A DNA stretch of 35,090 nucleotides. Origin: Eubacteriales bacterium. Its GTDB lineage: Bacteria > Bacillota > Clostridia > Oscillospirales > Oscillospiraceae. Below the pieces are notes generated by a model that saw nothing but the letters and a program-made list of their open reading frames with translations, searched no databases and was not told the origin of the DNA. The translations under genes and the position numbers were made by a program. Positions 8,571 to 15,955 of this stretch are shown piece by piece. Every line of letters begins with the position of its first letter. Position 1 is the stretch's first letter. The stretch covers positions 1 to 35,090 of the forward strand of contig JAUNNH010000015.1 of the NCBI GenBank assembly GCA_030531505.1. The letters run 5' to 3'.

Positions 8571-8933
8571 TCAGAGCCGCCAGCCGCCGCGGGCGGCGGG
8601 GCGGTGCGTGCGGACCAGGAAGTCGGCGAGCTGCCGCCAGGCTGCGGCGAAGAGCGTCATGGACTGGTTGTACTTCACGATCTCGGCGTTGTGCAGGTCG
8701 ATCTGCGCGAAGAGCCAGCCGGTGTAGAGCTCCCAGTCGTAGGGGAAGGGGGCGGGCAGCACCGTCTCGGCGGTATAGCTCCCGGGCCACGCCGGCTGCT
8801 CGCCCTCGAGCGCGGCGAAGAGCTCGTTCGCGAGCTTGCCGTCGAGCAGGCGGAGCCAGCCGAGCTTCTGGGCCGCGGTGTACTGGTTCGGGCGCAGGGC
8901 GTCGACGGCGGCGATCAGCTCGCCGGCCGTCAT
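8571..8933 (-). CDS. Phage head-tail connector-like protein
   Basis: A 120-residue mostly helical protein (MTAGELIAAVDALRPNQYTAAQKLGWLRLLDGKL...; then a helical stretch around YNQSMTLFAAAWRQLADFLV). Size, helicity and place, directly after the coat-protein gene region and before the large hub protein, match gp4/gp6-type connectors that attach a tail to the portal ring. Start overlaps the previous stop by four bases (ATGA). No catalytic motif. Assignment is by context. Confidence 0.6.
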   Translation of the reverse strand: MTAGELIAAVDALRPNQYTAAQKLGWLRLLDGKLANELFAALEGEQPAWPGSYTAETVLPAPFPYDWELYTGWLFAQIDLHNAEIVKYNQSMTLFAAAWRQLADFLVRTHRPAARGGWRL

Positions 8934-9157
8934 GTCGCGGCCCTCTGGAGGCGGTCCATCGTCTGATCGAGCGCGTCGCGGGCGCGCTCGCTGCGCGCGA
9001 TCTCGGCCGCGACGGCGGGCGGCACGCTCGAGCAGCGGCCGCGCGGGAGCAGGTAGCTCACGCCGTTGATGCCGACGAAGAGGTTGGGATCCTCGCGCTC
9101 GCTCCCGCGCGGGATCGTGACCTCCACGCGGGAGTCGGTTTTAGTAGTGGTAGACAT
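8930..9157 (-). CDS. Small phage virion-associated protein
   Basis: A 75-residue protein (MSTTTKTDSRVEVTIPRGSERED...). The start at 9157 has AAAGGAG upstream. A central strand pair NLFVGINGVSYLLPRG is followed by a helix with VPPAVAAEIARSERA. Similar short proteins commonly follow the major capsid gene in gut Firmicutes phages; their function is unknown. Its stop overlaps the connector-like gene, so the two are co-translated. Confidence 0.6.
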   Translation of the reverse strand: MSTTTKTDSRVEVTIPRGSEREDPNLFVGINGVSYLLPRGRCSSVPPAVAAEIARSERARDALDQTMDRLQRAAT

Positions 9158-9206
9158 GGGGTTCTCCTTTCTGAATGTGGACGTAAGAAGGATGAAGGAA
9201 GGATTT

Positions 9207-9308
9207 TGAATGAAGAATTGAGGTGTTTCGCCGGAGGCGAAACGATTTATATCCGCCGCGCTCGCGCGGCACCGTAATTCTCCATTTTTCATTCTTCATT
9301 CTTCATTA
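9207..9308. repeat. Dispersed hairpin repeat, family 3 (inverted orientation)
   Basis: Bounded by TGAATGAAGAATTG and AATTCTCCATTTTTCATTC. Inside are hairpins GTTTCGCC-GGA-GGCGAAAC and a second GC-rich stem. It fills the gap between the coat gene and the next phage gene. Two more copies (10441, 13609) lie in opposite orientation. Confidence 0.7.
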
Positions 9309-9319
9309 TTTCTTCCCTC

Positions 9320-10414
9320 TTAATTCTCCTCGTCGACTGCGCTGAAGCTCGAGCAGCTCATCACGCGCAGCAGGCGCTCGGGATAGAGGATCGTCGCGCC
9401 GTTGGTCTCGAACTTGTAGCCGATGGTACTGAACTGGTTCAGCGGGCCGCCGATCTCGCCCTTGTCGTGCACGATCATCTCGAGCGCCCCGCCCTCGGGG
9501 TCGATGATGCCGAAGGCGTCCTTGCCGAAGAACCAGGTGGCGTAGGTCTTGGTGTTCTGCTTGTTCTTGTAGTCGTTGCCGCCCAGCACCGGGGCAAAGG
9601 CGTTCTCGATGAAGCGCACGCCGTGCAGCTCGCCGATCTCGCCGTTGAAGAGTTCCTCGGGAGCGGCGTACTTGTGCGCCTCGATCCAGCCCTCGCACGC
9701 ACGCAGATCGTGTGCGACCGAGGGGTGCACGACGGCGTAGTAGCGGCCGTTGAGGCGCGGGGCACGGTTCTTCTTGAGGATGGTGACCGCCTTGTTGATC
9801 ATGGCCGGGGTCAGCAGGCTCATGGCCGTGGCGCTGGCCTCCATCTGGGCGCAGCTCGTCGGGGTCGCGACGACGCCGGAGCCGGTCGCTGCCGCGCCGG
9901 TCGAGGGGTTCACATTGTCGCAGTAGAGCACGTTCGTCCCCAGCAGCAGCGCGTCGCGGATCAGCTTCTCCTGCGTCTCGGCGGCGGAGGCGCCCATCTC
10001 CTCGGTCGCGCCGAGGATCACGTCGTCGTAGGCGCGCAGCTCCAGCTTGTCGGTGATGGAGGTGTAGGTGCCGTACTGGTCGACGGTGCCGGTCACGGTG
10101 GTCACGCCGAACTTCTGGCCGGTCGGGATCACGCCCTCGGTCAGCTTCGCGGCGCGCTCGAAGGTATTCCACTTGCGCCACTCGACCTGGCCCTTGTGGT
10201 TCTTCGGCAGGGGCTGGCGCTTGCCGAACTGCGCGTAGAAGAGCTCGGCGCGGGCGTTCTCCAGCAGCTCCGTGTCGTAGAAGGCCTTGAGCTCGGGGGT
10301 GAGGGTGTGGGCGTTGTCGAAGGCGGTCGGCGTGCCGTTGCCGGCGTTGACAAAGTTCTCGGTGCCGTTCACGAGCGTGCCGGCATCGGCAAAGAATTGA
10401 AGATCAAAAAACAT
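9320..10414 (-). CDS. Major capsid protein, N4-gp56 family, with L27-like cleavable N-terminus
   Basis: A 364-residue coat protein matching the N4-gp56 family in pattern: FYDTELLENARAELFY near residue 45, GKRQPLPKNHKGQVEWRKW, then TVTGTVDQYGTYTSITDKLE and a C-terminal FETNGATILYPERLLRV. It opens with MFFDLQFFADAG; LQFFA is the motif after which Firmicutes ribosomal protein L27 and some phage coat/scaffold proteins are cut by the Prp protease. A Prp-like protease gene lies two genes upstream. Expected to form the capsid shell after scaffold-guided assembly and N-terminal trimming. Start at 10414 with GAAAGGAG upstream. Confidence 0.88.
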   Translation of the reverse strand: MFFDLQFFADAGTLVNGTENFVNAGNGTPTAFDNAHTLTPELKAFYDTELLENARAELFYAQFGKRQPLPKNHKGQVEWRKWNTFERAAKLTEGVIPTGQKFGVTTVTGTVDQYGTYTSITDKLELRAYDDVILGATEEMGASAAETQEKLIRDALLLGTNVLYCDNVNPSTGAAATGSGVVATPTSCAQMEASATAMSLLTPAMINKAVTILKKNRAPRLNGRYYAVVHPSVAHDLRACEGWIEAHKYAAPEELFNGEIGELHGVRFIENAFAPVLGGNDYKNKQNTKTYATWFFGKDAFGIIDPEGGALEMIVHDKGEIGGPLNQFSTIGYKFETNGATILYPERLLRVMSCSSFSAVDEEN

Positions 10415-10440
10415 ACGTTTCTCCTTTCAGTTGGTTGAAT

Positions 10441-10652
10441 TGAATGAAGATTGAAGAATGAAGAATTGTGGTGTGCCGCGAAGCGGCACGGTTTCTAATC
10501 GTTTCGCCTCCGGCAAAACACCACAGAACACCTTGCCGCATTTGCCGTTCCCGGGCCGGGCTTGAGCGCCACGGCCCGCCAACGGCGCGGCTGCGGAAAT
10601 TGCATCCTGCCTTCTCCTGCCACCGGCAGCGGCAGGACGCAATTCTTCATTC
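10441..10652. repeat. Dispersed hairpin repeat, family 3, long copy
   Basis: Starts TGAATGAAGATTGAAGAATG and ends CAATTCTTCATTC. Contains hairpins GTGCCGC-GAA-GCGGCAC and GTTTCGCC-TCC-GGCAAAAC, then an inverted pair TGCATCCTGCC/GGCAGGACGCA. It occupies the whole gap between the scaffold-like and coat genes; nothing coding is seen in it. Confidence 0.7.
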
Positions 10653-10655
10653 CCA

Positions 10656-11309
10656 TCATGGGTACAGCTTTTCCCCTCTCGCGGCGGCGGCGCGGATCTC
10701 CTCCCGGAGCCGCTCGCGCGCGCTGTGGGAGAGCGCGCGGGGATCGGATCGCGTAAGGGCCGCCGCGTCGAGGCCCCCGCCCTCGCGCGGGCGCAGCGCC
10801 CCCTGCGCCGCCGTGCGGGCCAGCAGCGCCTTTGCCTCCTCGGCGCCGCGCCGGGCCGCGCGCTCCTCAAAGGCCTCGCGGTGCAGCGCGCACCAGGCCT
10901 CCCGCACCCCGACGCCGAGCCCGGGCGCGGTCAGGCGCAGGAAGGCCGGGTCATGCAGCGCCGCGTCGAGATCGAAGCCGGGCAGCTCCTCGCGCAGCGC
11001 CTCCCCCTGCGCGACGAGGGACGCAAAGTGGGCACGGAGGGCGTCAGAAGGAACGCGCTCCGCTCTGTTTCCGCCGCCCTCGTTGAGAGTCGGCGAAAAC
11101 GCCGCATCCGCTCCTTCCTTACGCTCCGGCTCCTCTCCCTTGTCATGGCGAACCAGTGACCGTGTCACGGATGTGGCAATCCGCCCGCCGGAGGCGCTCT
11201 GTCCCACAGTGGCTTCGGTCCCTTCGCTCTCGCGCGGGATCCCGGCGCTCACGCTCTCGCCCGGGGTGACGGGCTTCTCGCCCAGCGCCTCCCGCATCGC
11301 CTCGGTCAT
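10656..11309 (-). CDS. Scaffold-like phage head protein with repeat-derived insertion
   Basis: A 217-residue protein placed between the Prp-like protease and the coat gene, where scaffold proteins sit. It is highly charged and helical in its second half (LVAQGEALREELPGFD, EAFEERAARRGAEEAKALLA, HSARERLREEIRAAAARGE). Residues about 43-89 are encoded by a composite dispersed repeat (families 1 and 2) read in frame, giving the odd segment RIATSVTRSLVRHDKG ... GGNRAERVPSD. That segment is likely not part of the ancestral protein. Start overlaps the protease stop by four bases. The scaffold role is inferred from position and composition. Confidence 0.65.
   Translation of the reverse strand: MTEAMREALGEKPVTPGESVSAGIPRESEGTEATVGQSASGGRIATSVTRSLVRHDKGEEPERKEGADAAFSPTLNEGGGNRAERVPSDALRAHFASLVAQGEALREELPGFDLDAALHDPAFLRLTAPGLGVGVREAWCALHREAFEERAARRGAEEAKALLARTAAQGALRPREGGGLDAAALTRSDPRALSHSARERLREEIRAAAARGEKLYP
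11043..11183. repeat. Composite repeat (family 2 + family 1) inside the scaffold-like gene
   Basis: GTCAGAAGGAACGCGCTCCG, then a stem TTTCCGCCG/CGGCGAAAA, then CGCATCCGCTCCTTCC (family 2), followed by TGTCATGGCGAACCAGTG ... GTGGCAATCCG (family 1). The whole is translated in frame. Confidence 0.75.
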
Positions 11310-11578
11310 GCCCGCACCTCCAGCTTCACAGCGGCGGGGTAGTTCTCCGCGAGCAGGCGGCAGCCGCCCACGATCAGCTCATAGCTGCGCCTGTCCCCGC
11401 CGCGCACGCGGCACCAGCCGTCCCGCAGGCGGATCTGCGCCGCCTGCTCCCCTTCGCAGAGCGTGAAGAGCAGGATGCTCAGCGCCGCGCAGACCGGGTC
11501 CTGCCCGCGGATGCCCGCCCCGGCGTGGCCGCTGAACTCCAGCGCCGGGAGCTTCGGCTCGTACACGACGCGCGTCAT
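11306..11578 (-). CDS. Prp-family cysteine protease, probable capsid-maturation protease
   Basis: A 90-residue protein with the two Prp signatures: FSGHAGAG with catalytic His18, and DPVCAALS with catalytic Cys30, followed by a hydrophobic helix. The host Prp of Firmicutes removes the N-terminal extension of ribosomal protein L27 after LQFFA. Here the gene sits between portal and scaffold-like genes, the slot of a prohead protease, and the coat protein carries LQFFA at its N-terminus. The inferred job is to trim the coat protein during assembly. It overlaps the portal stop and the scaffold start by four bases each, so all three are co-translated. Confidence 0.82.
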   Translation of the reverse strand: MTRVVYEPKLPALEFSGHAGAGIRGQDPVCAALSILLFTLCEGEQAAQIRLRDGWCRVRGGDRRSYELIVGGCRLLAENYPAAVKLEVRA

Positions 11579-13584
11579 GGCAGCGCCTCCTCCGCCGTCT
11601 GCGCGCGGGCGGCGGTCACGGCCTCCGGCTCGCCGGGGAGCGCGGCGGGCGCCCCGTCCTCGGGGGCGGGACCCTCGTCCGGGGCAGCCTCCGCCTCCTC
11701 CATCGGCGGGGCGGGCGGCAGCTCCTCCCCCGTGAGGCCGAGGGCGAGGTCGGGCCGGTAGCGCCGGGCAAGGGCCACGGCGAGCTGCTTCCAGCGGCCC
11801 AGCTCCTCCAGTTTCTCCCGCAGCCGCAGCGTCGCGCCGACGCGCGAGAGCGCCGTGTCCTTCCCGTCGAATTCCATCAGCGAGAGGCAGCCGAGGGCCT
11901 GCTGCTCGCGGCCCGGCTCGAAGAGGCCGAGGCGGTAGAGCTCCATGGCAAGCTCGTTCTGGCTCAGGCGGGAATAGGCGCTGCGCCGCTGGGCGCTGAC
12001 CTTCACGTCGAAGACCGGGGCCGCGAGGCCGAGCGGCACGCCGCCCGGTCCCGTGAGCGGGCGCGGCAGGAGCGCGGCGTTCGAGAAGCTCACATAGTCC
12101 TCCCCGCCGCCGCCCGTGATGCGGAACTGCCGCGGCAGGCTGTAAAACTGGCGGATCAGTTCGATGCAGAGCTCCACGATCTCCGCGAAGGCCTGGTAGG
12201 ACGCGCGGCTCGCGTCGCGGCTGCCCTTGCCGCTGGCCTCCTGCAGCGCCGCGATCGCGGAGGCGGCGGTGACCCCGGCGTGCATGGTGCCGGTGGCGGT
12301 CTCGGTGTTGCCGCTGGTCTCCCTGAGCTCGCGGATCGTGCTCTCGAGCACGGCGAGATAGGCCCCGGGCAGGCCCGCGAAGCCGATCTGCCGCAGGCTG
12401 TCCTCGCCGAGGTTGCCGCTCACGTGCACGAGCGGGCGGCTGAGGTCGAGGAACTCCTCCTCGTTCACCGAGCCGTCGATGCGCTCGAAATAGCGCGGCG
12501 TCGCGCCGACGAGGGCGTTCTTGACGAAGGCGGTGCGCAGCAGGTCGATGGCGGTCTGGTTGTTGGCGCAGAGGTCGACGAAGCCGTAGCCGCAGGGGCT
12601 GCCCTCCACCGGGAAGAGCGGATCGAGCACGAAGGGATAGCGCCCGTGGGCGTAGAGACCGACGTCAGAAGAAACTCGCTCCGCTCTGTTTCCGCCGCTC
12701 TCTGCCGCCTCTCCCCTGTCATTGCGAACCAGTGACCGTGTTACGGATGCGGCAATCCGTTCCTCCTCTCCGACGCTGCCGCCGGGAGTACGGATTCCCA
12801 CGTCCGTCTGCGGACTGGCTCGGAATGACAGGTCGGGGTCGGCCCCGTTCTCCGTGGCGTACAGCACCGTGTCGCCGACGTACTTGCAGTAGTGCAGCAC
12901 GTCGCGGCCAAGAACGCGCTTTTTGTAGTAGACCTCGATGACCGTGGCCTTACCCTCGAGGCTCACCGCGTCGTCGTAGACAAAGCGCGTGGCGAGGAAG
13001 GGGTTGGAGCGCATGCGGCCTCTCAGCTGCGGGTAGCGCTCGGCGAGCGCGTCCTCGTCCTCGAGGTGGGTGCAGAAGAGGTAGCGGCTCTTCTGGATGT
13101 CGTTCACCCCCGGCTCCCAGAAGAGGTTGAGGAGATCGACCCGCTCGATGGCGATATCGCCGAGGCCGCCGCACTTCTCCGCGTCCCAGACGACGCGGTA
13201 GCAGGCTGTGCCGGTCTTGAGCTTCTGCCACATGGCCTGGTCGTAGGTGCGCTCGAAGCGGTTCTGCTCGAGGATGCAGGGAAGGATCGCGCTCAGGAGC
13301 CGGGCCTGCTCGCGGTCGCCCGGCTCGCGCGGGAGGATCAGCGGCTCGGGGAAGGCGTCCATGGCGTCGGCGTGCTTGGAGACGATGACGTTATGCAGCC
13401 ACCCGCTCTCGCTGCGAAAGCCCTCCTCGTCCCGGGTGCCGCCGCGCGTCTCCTCGAAGCGGTTGCGCAGCTTCCACCAGTTCTCGGCGGCCACCACCCG
13501 CCGCTCGAGACCGGCCTTGCCGCTCTTGTATTTCTGCAGCACGGCTGTGAATTCCCGCAGCCGCCCCGCGTCGATCGTTGGCAT
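11575..13584 (-). CDS. Phage portal protein, large P22/podovirus type, with repeat-derived insertion
   Basis: A 669-residue protein following the large terminase. The N-terminal half is portal-like (LRNRFEETRGG, VIVSKHADAMDAFPEP, WQKLKTGTACYRVVWD, ERVDLLNLFWEPGVNDI) and the length is that of P22-type portals rather than the shorter siphophage type. It would form the dodecameric ring through which DNA is packed and to which the connectors bind. Residues about 251-307 are encoded by the same composite repeat found in the scaffold-like gene, in the same reading frame; without it YATENGADPDLSFR would join GLYAHGRYPF. The C-terminal about 40 residues are acidic and Pro/Ala-rich. GAAAGGAG lies upstream of the start. 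Confidence 0.85.
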   Translation of the reverse strand: MPTIDAGRLREFTAVLQKYKSGKAGLERRVVAAENWWKLRNRFEETRGGTRDEEGFRSESGWLHNVIVSKHADAMDAFPEPLILPREPGDREQARLLSAILPCILEQNRFERTYDQAMWQKLKTGTACYRVVWDAEKCGGLGDIAIERVDLLNLFWEPGVNDIQKSRYLFCTHLEDEDALAERYPQLRGRMRSNPFLATRFVYDDAVSLEGKATVIEVYYKKRVLGRDVLHYCKYVGDTVLYATENGADPDLSFRASPQTDVGIRTPGGSVGEEERIAASVTRSLVRNDRGEAAESGGNRAERVSSDVGLYAHGRYPFVLDPLFPVEGSPCGYGFVDLCANNQTAIDLLRTAFVKNALVGATPRYFERIDGSVNEEEFLDLSRPLVHVSGNLGEDSLRQIGFAGLPGAYLAVLESTIRELRETSGNTETATGTMHAGVTAASAIAALQEASGKGSRDASRASYQAFAEIVELCIELIRQFYSLPRQFRITGGGGEDYVSFSNAALLPRPLTGPGGVPLGLAAPVFDVKVSAQRRSAYSRLSQNELAMELYRLGLFEPGREQQALGCLSLMEFDGKDTALSRVGATLRLREKLEELGRWKQLAVALARRYRPDLALGLTGEELPPAPPMEEAEAAPDEGPAPEDGAPAALPGEPEAVTAARAQTAEEALP
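12664..12833. repeat. Composite repeat (family 2 + two inverted family 1 units) inside the portal gene
   Basis: GTCAGAAGAAACTCGCTCCG at 12664, a forward family 1 unit at 12717-12759 and a reverse unit ending GGCTCGGAATGACAG at about 12831. CGACGCTGCC joins the two, as it does in the intergenic copy at 23747-23897. Length keeps the portal frame open. Confidence 0.75.
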
Positions 13585-13608
13585 GTAAAAACTCCTTTCA
13601 GTCGTATA

Positions 13609-13719
13609 GAATGAAGAACTAAGGATTATGAATGAAGAATTGCGGTGTCGCGCAAAGCGCGACGGATTTCAATCGTTTCGCCTCCGGCGAAACTCCGAAA
13701 TTCTTCATTTTTCATTCTT
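13609..13719. repeat. Dispersed hairpin repeat, family 3
   Basis: Starts GAATGAAGAACTAAGG, contains GTCGCGC-AAA-GCGCGAC and GTTTCGCC-TCC-GGCGAAAC, ends AATTCTTCATTTTTCATTC. Lies between large terminase and portal genes. Confidence 0.7.
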
Positions 13720-13734
13720 CCTTCTTCCTTCCCT

Positions 13735-15162
13735 TCACTTCCCCAGCGGGTCGCGGTAGAACGACGGCTCCTCCGGCGGTCTCATCGGCGTCACCGGGCG
13801 CGACATGCAGGCGTAGCGCCACTCGTCGGCGGCGTGGTCCTCGCCGGTCGTGTCGAGATCCTCCGGCACGGTCTTCGAGAAGCGCAGCAGCGGCACCGTG
13901 CGGATGAAGGCCTCGCAGGTGTCGAAGACATACATGCGCGGGTAGCCCTGCGGATCGAACTGCAGCCGGTAGTGGCACTGCATCCAGCCGGGGATCCGCC
14001 CGTTCTCGCCCGGCACGAAGTGCAGCCCCCACTTTCCCGCCGTCTCCGCCACGCTCTCCCCGCGGCTGCCGTCCCAGATCGAGGGGTCCGCCACGCCCCC
14101 GATCACCCGGCCGCGCAGCCAGGGGTGCTCGCGCTCGAGCCGGGCGATCTCCCGAAACTGCCGCTCCGGGGTCCAGCGCAGGCCCTCGTTGGGCGTGCCG
14201 GTGCAGCCGTAGAGCTCGAGCACGCGGTAGAGCACCCCGTCGTAGTCCACCGCCCACCAGGCGCAGGAGAAGGGTCGGCCGTAGCCGAAGTCGTAGCTGC
14301 GGAAGACCGTCCAGCCGCGGCAGGCGGTCGAGGCGAGATCGAAGGGCTCGATGACATGGGTGAAGCGCCGCTGGCGCTTAAGCTCCTCTTCCGTTCCGGT
14401 AAAGCCGTGCTTTTGAGCCAGCGCCGTATCGGGCCGCACCCGGAAGTCCTCGAAAAACTGCCCCTCGAACAAGTCCCAGCGCCCGTGGAGCCAGGCCTCC
14501 CGCAGCCGGGGCGGGAGACTCTCCAGCCGCCGGACATAGTCGGGGTCGCGGCGCATGAGCGCCTCGTTGTCGGTGGCGAGAGCGGGGATGAAGCTGTAGT
14601 CCTCCGGCCGCTCGCCCTCGCGGAAGCGCCGGTCGATAAAGAGCCGCTTGACCCAGCCGTGCCCCTCGCCGCCGGGGTTGCAGGTGTAGTAGACGCGCTT
14701 GGGGAAGGCGTTGGCCCCGCGCACGCAGGCGCGCAGACGGTCCATGCGCTCCTCGGGCTGCTGCGTGGCCTCGTCGACGAAGAGCACGTCCACCTCCGTG
14801 CCCTGGAAGCGCTGGGCGTCACGCTCGTCGTCGCAGTAGCGGAAGAGGATGCGCGAGCCGTTCGGGAAGACGAGGTGCTTCTTCGTGTCGCTGTACTGCG
14901 CGAGGCGGCGGGCCGGGTCCTCGCTGTGCACCCGCAGCAGCGCGCAGAGCGGCAGGATGTGGTTCTCCTGCAGCTCGGGGTAGCTGCGGCGGATGATCAT
15001 GACCTTGATGCCCGGGTAGCGGTAGCAGAGCAGCACCGCCTTTACGCGCACGGCCCAGCTCTTGCCGCCGCCGCGCGCCCCGCCGTAGGCGACGTACCGG
15101 TGCGTGTCGGTGAAGAAGCGCCGCTGCTTCGCGCTCGGCGCGGGGATGTTCAGATCAGGCAT
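13735..15162 (-). CDS. Phage terminase large subunit
   Basis: A 475-residue packaging motor. The ATPase half shows Walker A GGARGGGKS (27-35), Walker B LFVDEAT with Asp130/Glu131, and a coupling motif YTCNPGG (159-165). The RNase H-like nuclease half shows its acidic residues in SYDFGY (Asp291), VADPSIWD (Asp359) and EDHAADEW (Asp446). It docks on the portal, translocates DNA and cuts it. Upstream are a small-terminase candidate and a repeat-filled gap. All expected motifs are intact, so this gene could encode a working enzyme. Confidence 0.95.
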   Translation of the reverse strand: MPDLNIPAPSAKQRRFFTDTHRYVAYGGARGGGKSWAVRVKAVLLCYRYPGIKVMIIRRSYPELQENHILPLCALLRVHSEDPARRLAQYSDTKKHLVFPNGSRILFRYCDDERDAQRFQGTEVDVLFVDEATQQPEERMDRLRACVRGANAFPKRVYYTCNPGGEGHGWVKRLFIDRRFREGERPEDYSFIPALATDNEALMRRDPDYVRRLESLPPRLREAWLHGRWDLFEGQFFEDFRVRPDTALAQKHGFTGTEEELKRQRRFTHVIEPFDLASTACRGWTVFRSYDFGYGRPFSCAWWAVDYDGVLYRVLELYGCTGTPNEGLRWTPERQFREIARLEREHPWLRGRVIGGVADPSIWDGSRGESVAETAGKWGLHFVPGENGRIPGWMQCHYRLQFDPQGYPRMYVFDTCEAFIRTVPLLRFSKTVPEDLDTTGEDHAADEWRYACMSRPVTPMRPPEEPSFYRDPLGK

Positions 15163-15179
15163 GTGTGGCTCCCTTCGTC

Positions 15180-15333
15180 GTCAGAAGAAGCTCGCTTCGC
15201 TCTGTTTTCCCGGTTTGCGCAAGAGCCGGGAAAACGCCGCATCCGCTCCCTCCTTCTTCCTCTCCGACGCAAATCCGCTTCGCTGGGTTTTGCGTTGGTT
15301 TTCCCATGTCGGGCCCCGCTGCGTCGCACCGGG
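15180..15333. repeat. Dispersed variable-stem repeat, family 2, two modules
   Basis: GTCAGAAGAAGCTCGCTTCG, stem TTTTCCCGG/CCGGGAAAA, then CGCATCCGCTCCCTCC. A second module has CGCAAA/TTTTGCG around the loop CCGCTTCGCTGGG. It fills the terminase large/small gap; no gene is seen there. Confidence 0.7.
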
Positions 15334-15342
15334 TCCTTCTTT

Positions 15343-15570
15343 TCACTCGCTCCACTCCTCCGCCTCGCCCACGAACTTCACCGTGAGCGCCTGCGGTTCC
15401 TCAAAGCGCAGCTCCCGGCCGAGCAGCGCCATGTCCTTCAGGATGCCCGAGAGCTCCTTGGCGCGCCGGGTGTCGCCGTCCTCCCCGGCGGTGAGCTCCC
15501 GCTCGAGCTCCGCCGAGGCCAGCAGCGCGAGACGCAGCGTGTCGCTCCCGAGCTTCCGCAGCTCTCTCAT
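15343..15570 (-). CDS. Probable phage terminase small subunit
   Basis: A 75-residue helical protein (MRELRKLGSDTLRLALLASAE...) upstream of the large terminase, where DNA-recognising small subunits sit. It is shorter than usual and has no clear helix-turn-helix, so the role is positional. The C-terminal LTVKFVGEAEEWSE recurs, as far as I recall, in proteins before terminase genes of gut Firmicutes phages. ATG at 15570 is chosen since it overlaps the stop of the 27-residue ORF as ATGA; an ATG two codons earlier (15576) has no better ribosome site. Confidence 0.6.
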   Translation of the reverse strand: MRELRKLGSDTLRLALLASAELERELTAGEDGDTRRAKELSGILKDMALLGRELRFEEPQALTVKFVGEAEEWSE

Positions 15571-15650
15571 GCCCATGGCCGGCGCATCCAGGGCGGGTAA
15601 CCCGTCCGCTCCATACAGCGCACGATGGGATCGTCCGGTATAGTTTTCAT
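15567..15650 (-). CDS. 27-residue phage ORF coupled to the small terminase
   Basis: MKTIPDDPIVRCMERTGYPP followed by WMRRPWA. It has a strong AGGAGG site ahead of its ATG and overlaps the next gene as ATGA, so it is very likely translated. The pattern DDPIVRCMERTGYPPW is, to my knowledge, a recurrent tiny ORF in this position in Firmicutes phages. Function unknown; it may simply couple translation or be a small binding partner of the terminase. Confidence 0.65.
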   Translation of the reverse strand: MKTIPDDPIVRCMERTGYPPWMRRPWA

Positions 15651-15728
15651 GGACCTATTCGCCTCCTGTAGTTGTGTTATATTTTACCTGATGGGTATAG
15701 TACGCCCTTGGTTCATCGCCTGTCCTCA

Positions 15729-15767
15729 GTCATGGCAAACCAGCCTGCGCACTGGTTCGCCATGACA
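15729..15767. repeat. Dispersed palindromic repeat, family 1
   Basis: GTCATGGCAAACCAG and its near-complement CTGGTTCGCCATGAC around an 8-9-base centre, in the gap upstream of the small packaging genes. Confidence 0.7.
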
Positions 15768-15808
15768 GATTCGGGGCCGCCGGGGCGTCGGTCCTACAGT
15801 GATTATGG

Positions 15809-15840
15809 TTTTCCACAGCTTTTCCACATGGTTTTCCACA
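15809..15840. other. Three DnaA-box-like direct repeats next to an AT-rich tract
   Basis: TTTTCCACA occurs at 15809-15817, 15820-15828 and 15832-15840, one helical turn apart, each one base from the DnaA box TTATCCACA. An AT-rich stretch follows at about 15880-15955. It may be a phage replication origin or iterons, or only the codons of a lost C-terminal protein tail. Confidence 0.4.
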
Positions 15841-15955
15841 AAATGGCCCCAGCGGAGGGAAGGGGTTGGGATGGATGGATAAAAAAAGATTTCTTCTTTT
15901 TCTTAGTCTTATCCTTTATCTTGACCTGGTTCTTATTCTTACCCTTTTACTTGCT

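Noticed and set aside
4563-8727. Long plus-strand open frames opposite the phage tail genes
   Set aside because: Rich in Arg, Ala, Gly, His and Val without domains or ribosome sites; they mirror GC-rich genes on the other strand.
13645-15600. A 651-codon plus-strand frame opposite the large terminase
   Set aside because: Antisense to a gene with all terminase motifs, crosses repeat-filled gaps and has no recognisable domain.
15809-15840. Chromosomal replication origin
   Set aside because: Only three non-consensus boxes and no dnaA, dnaN or rpmH nearby; at most a phage origin.
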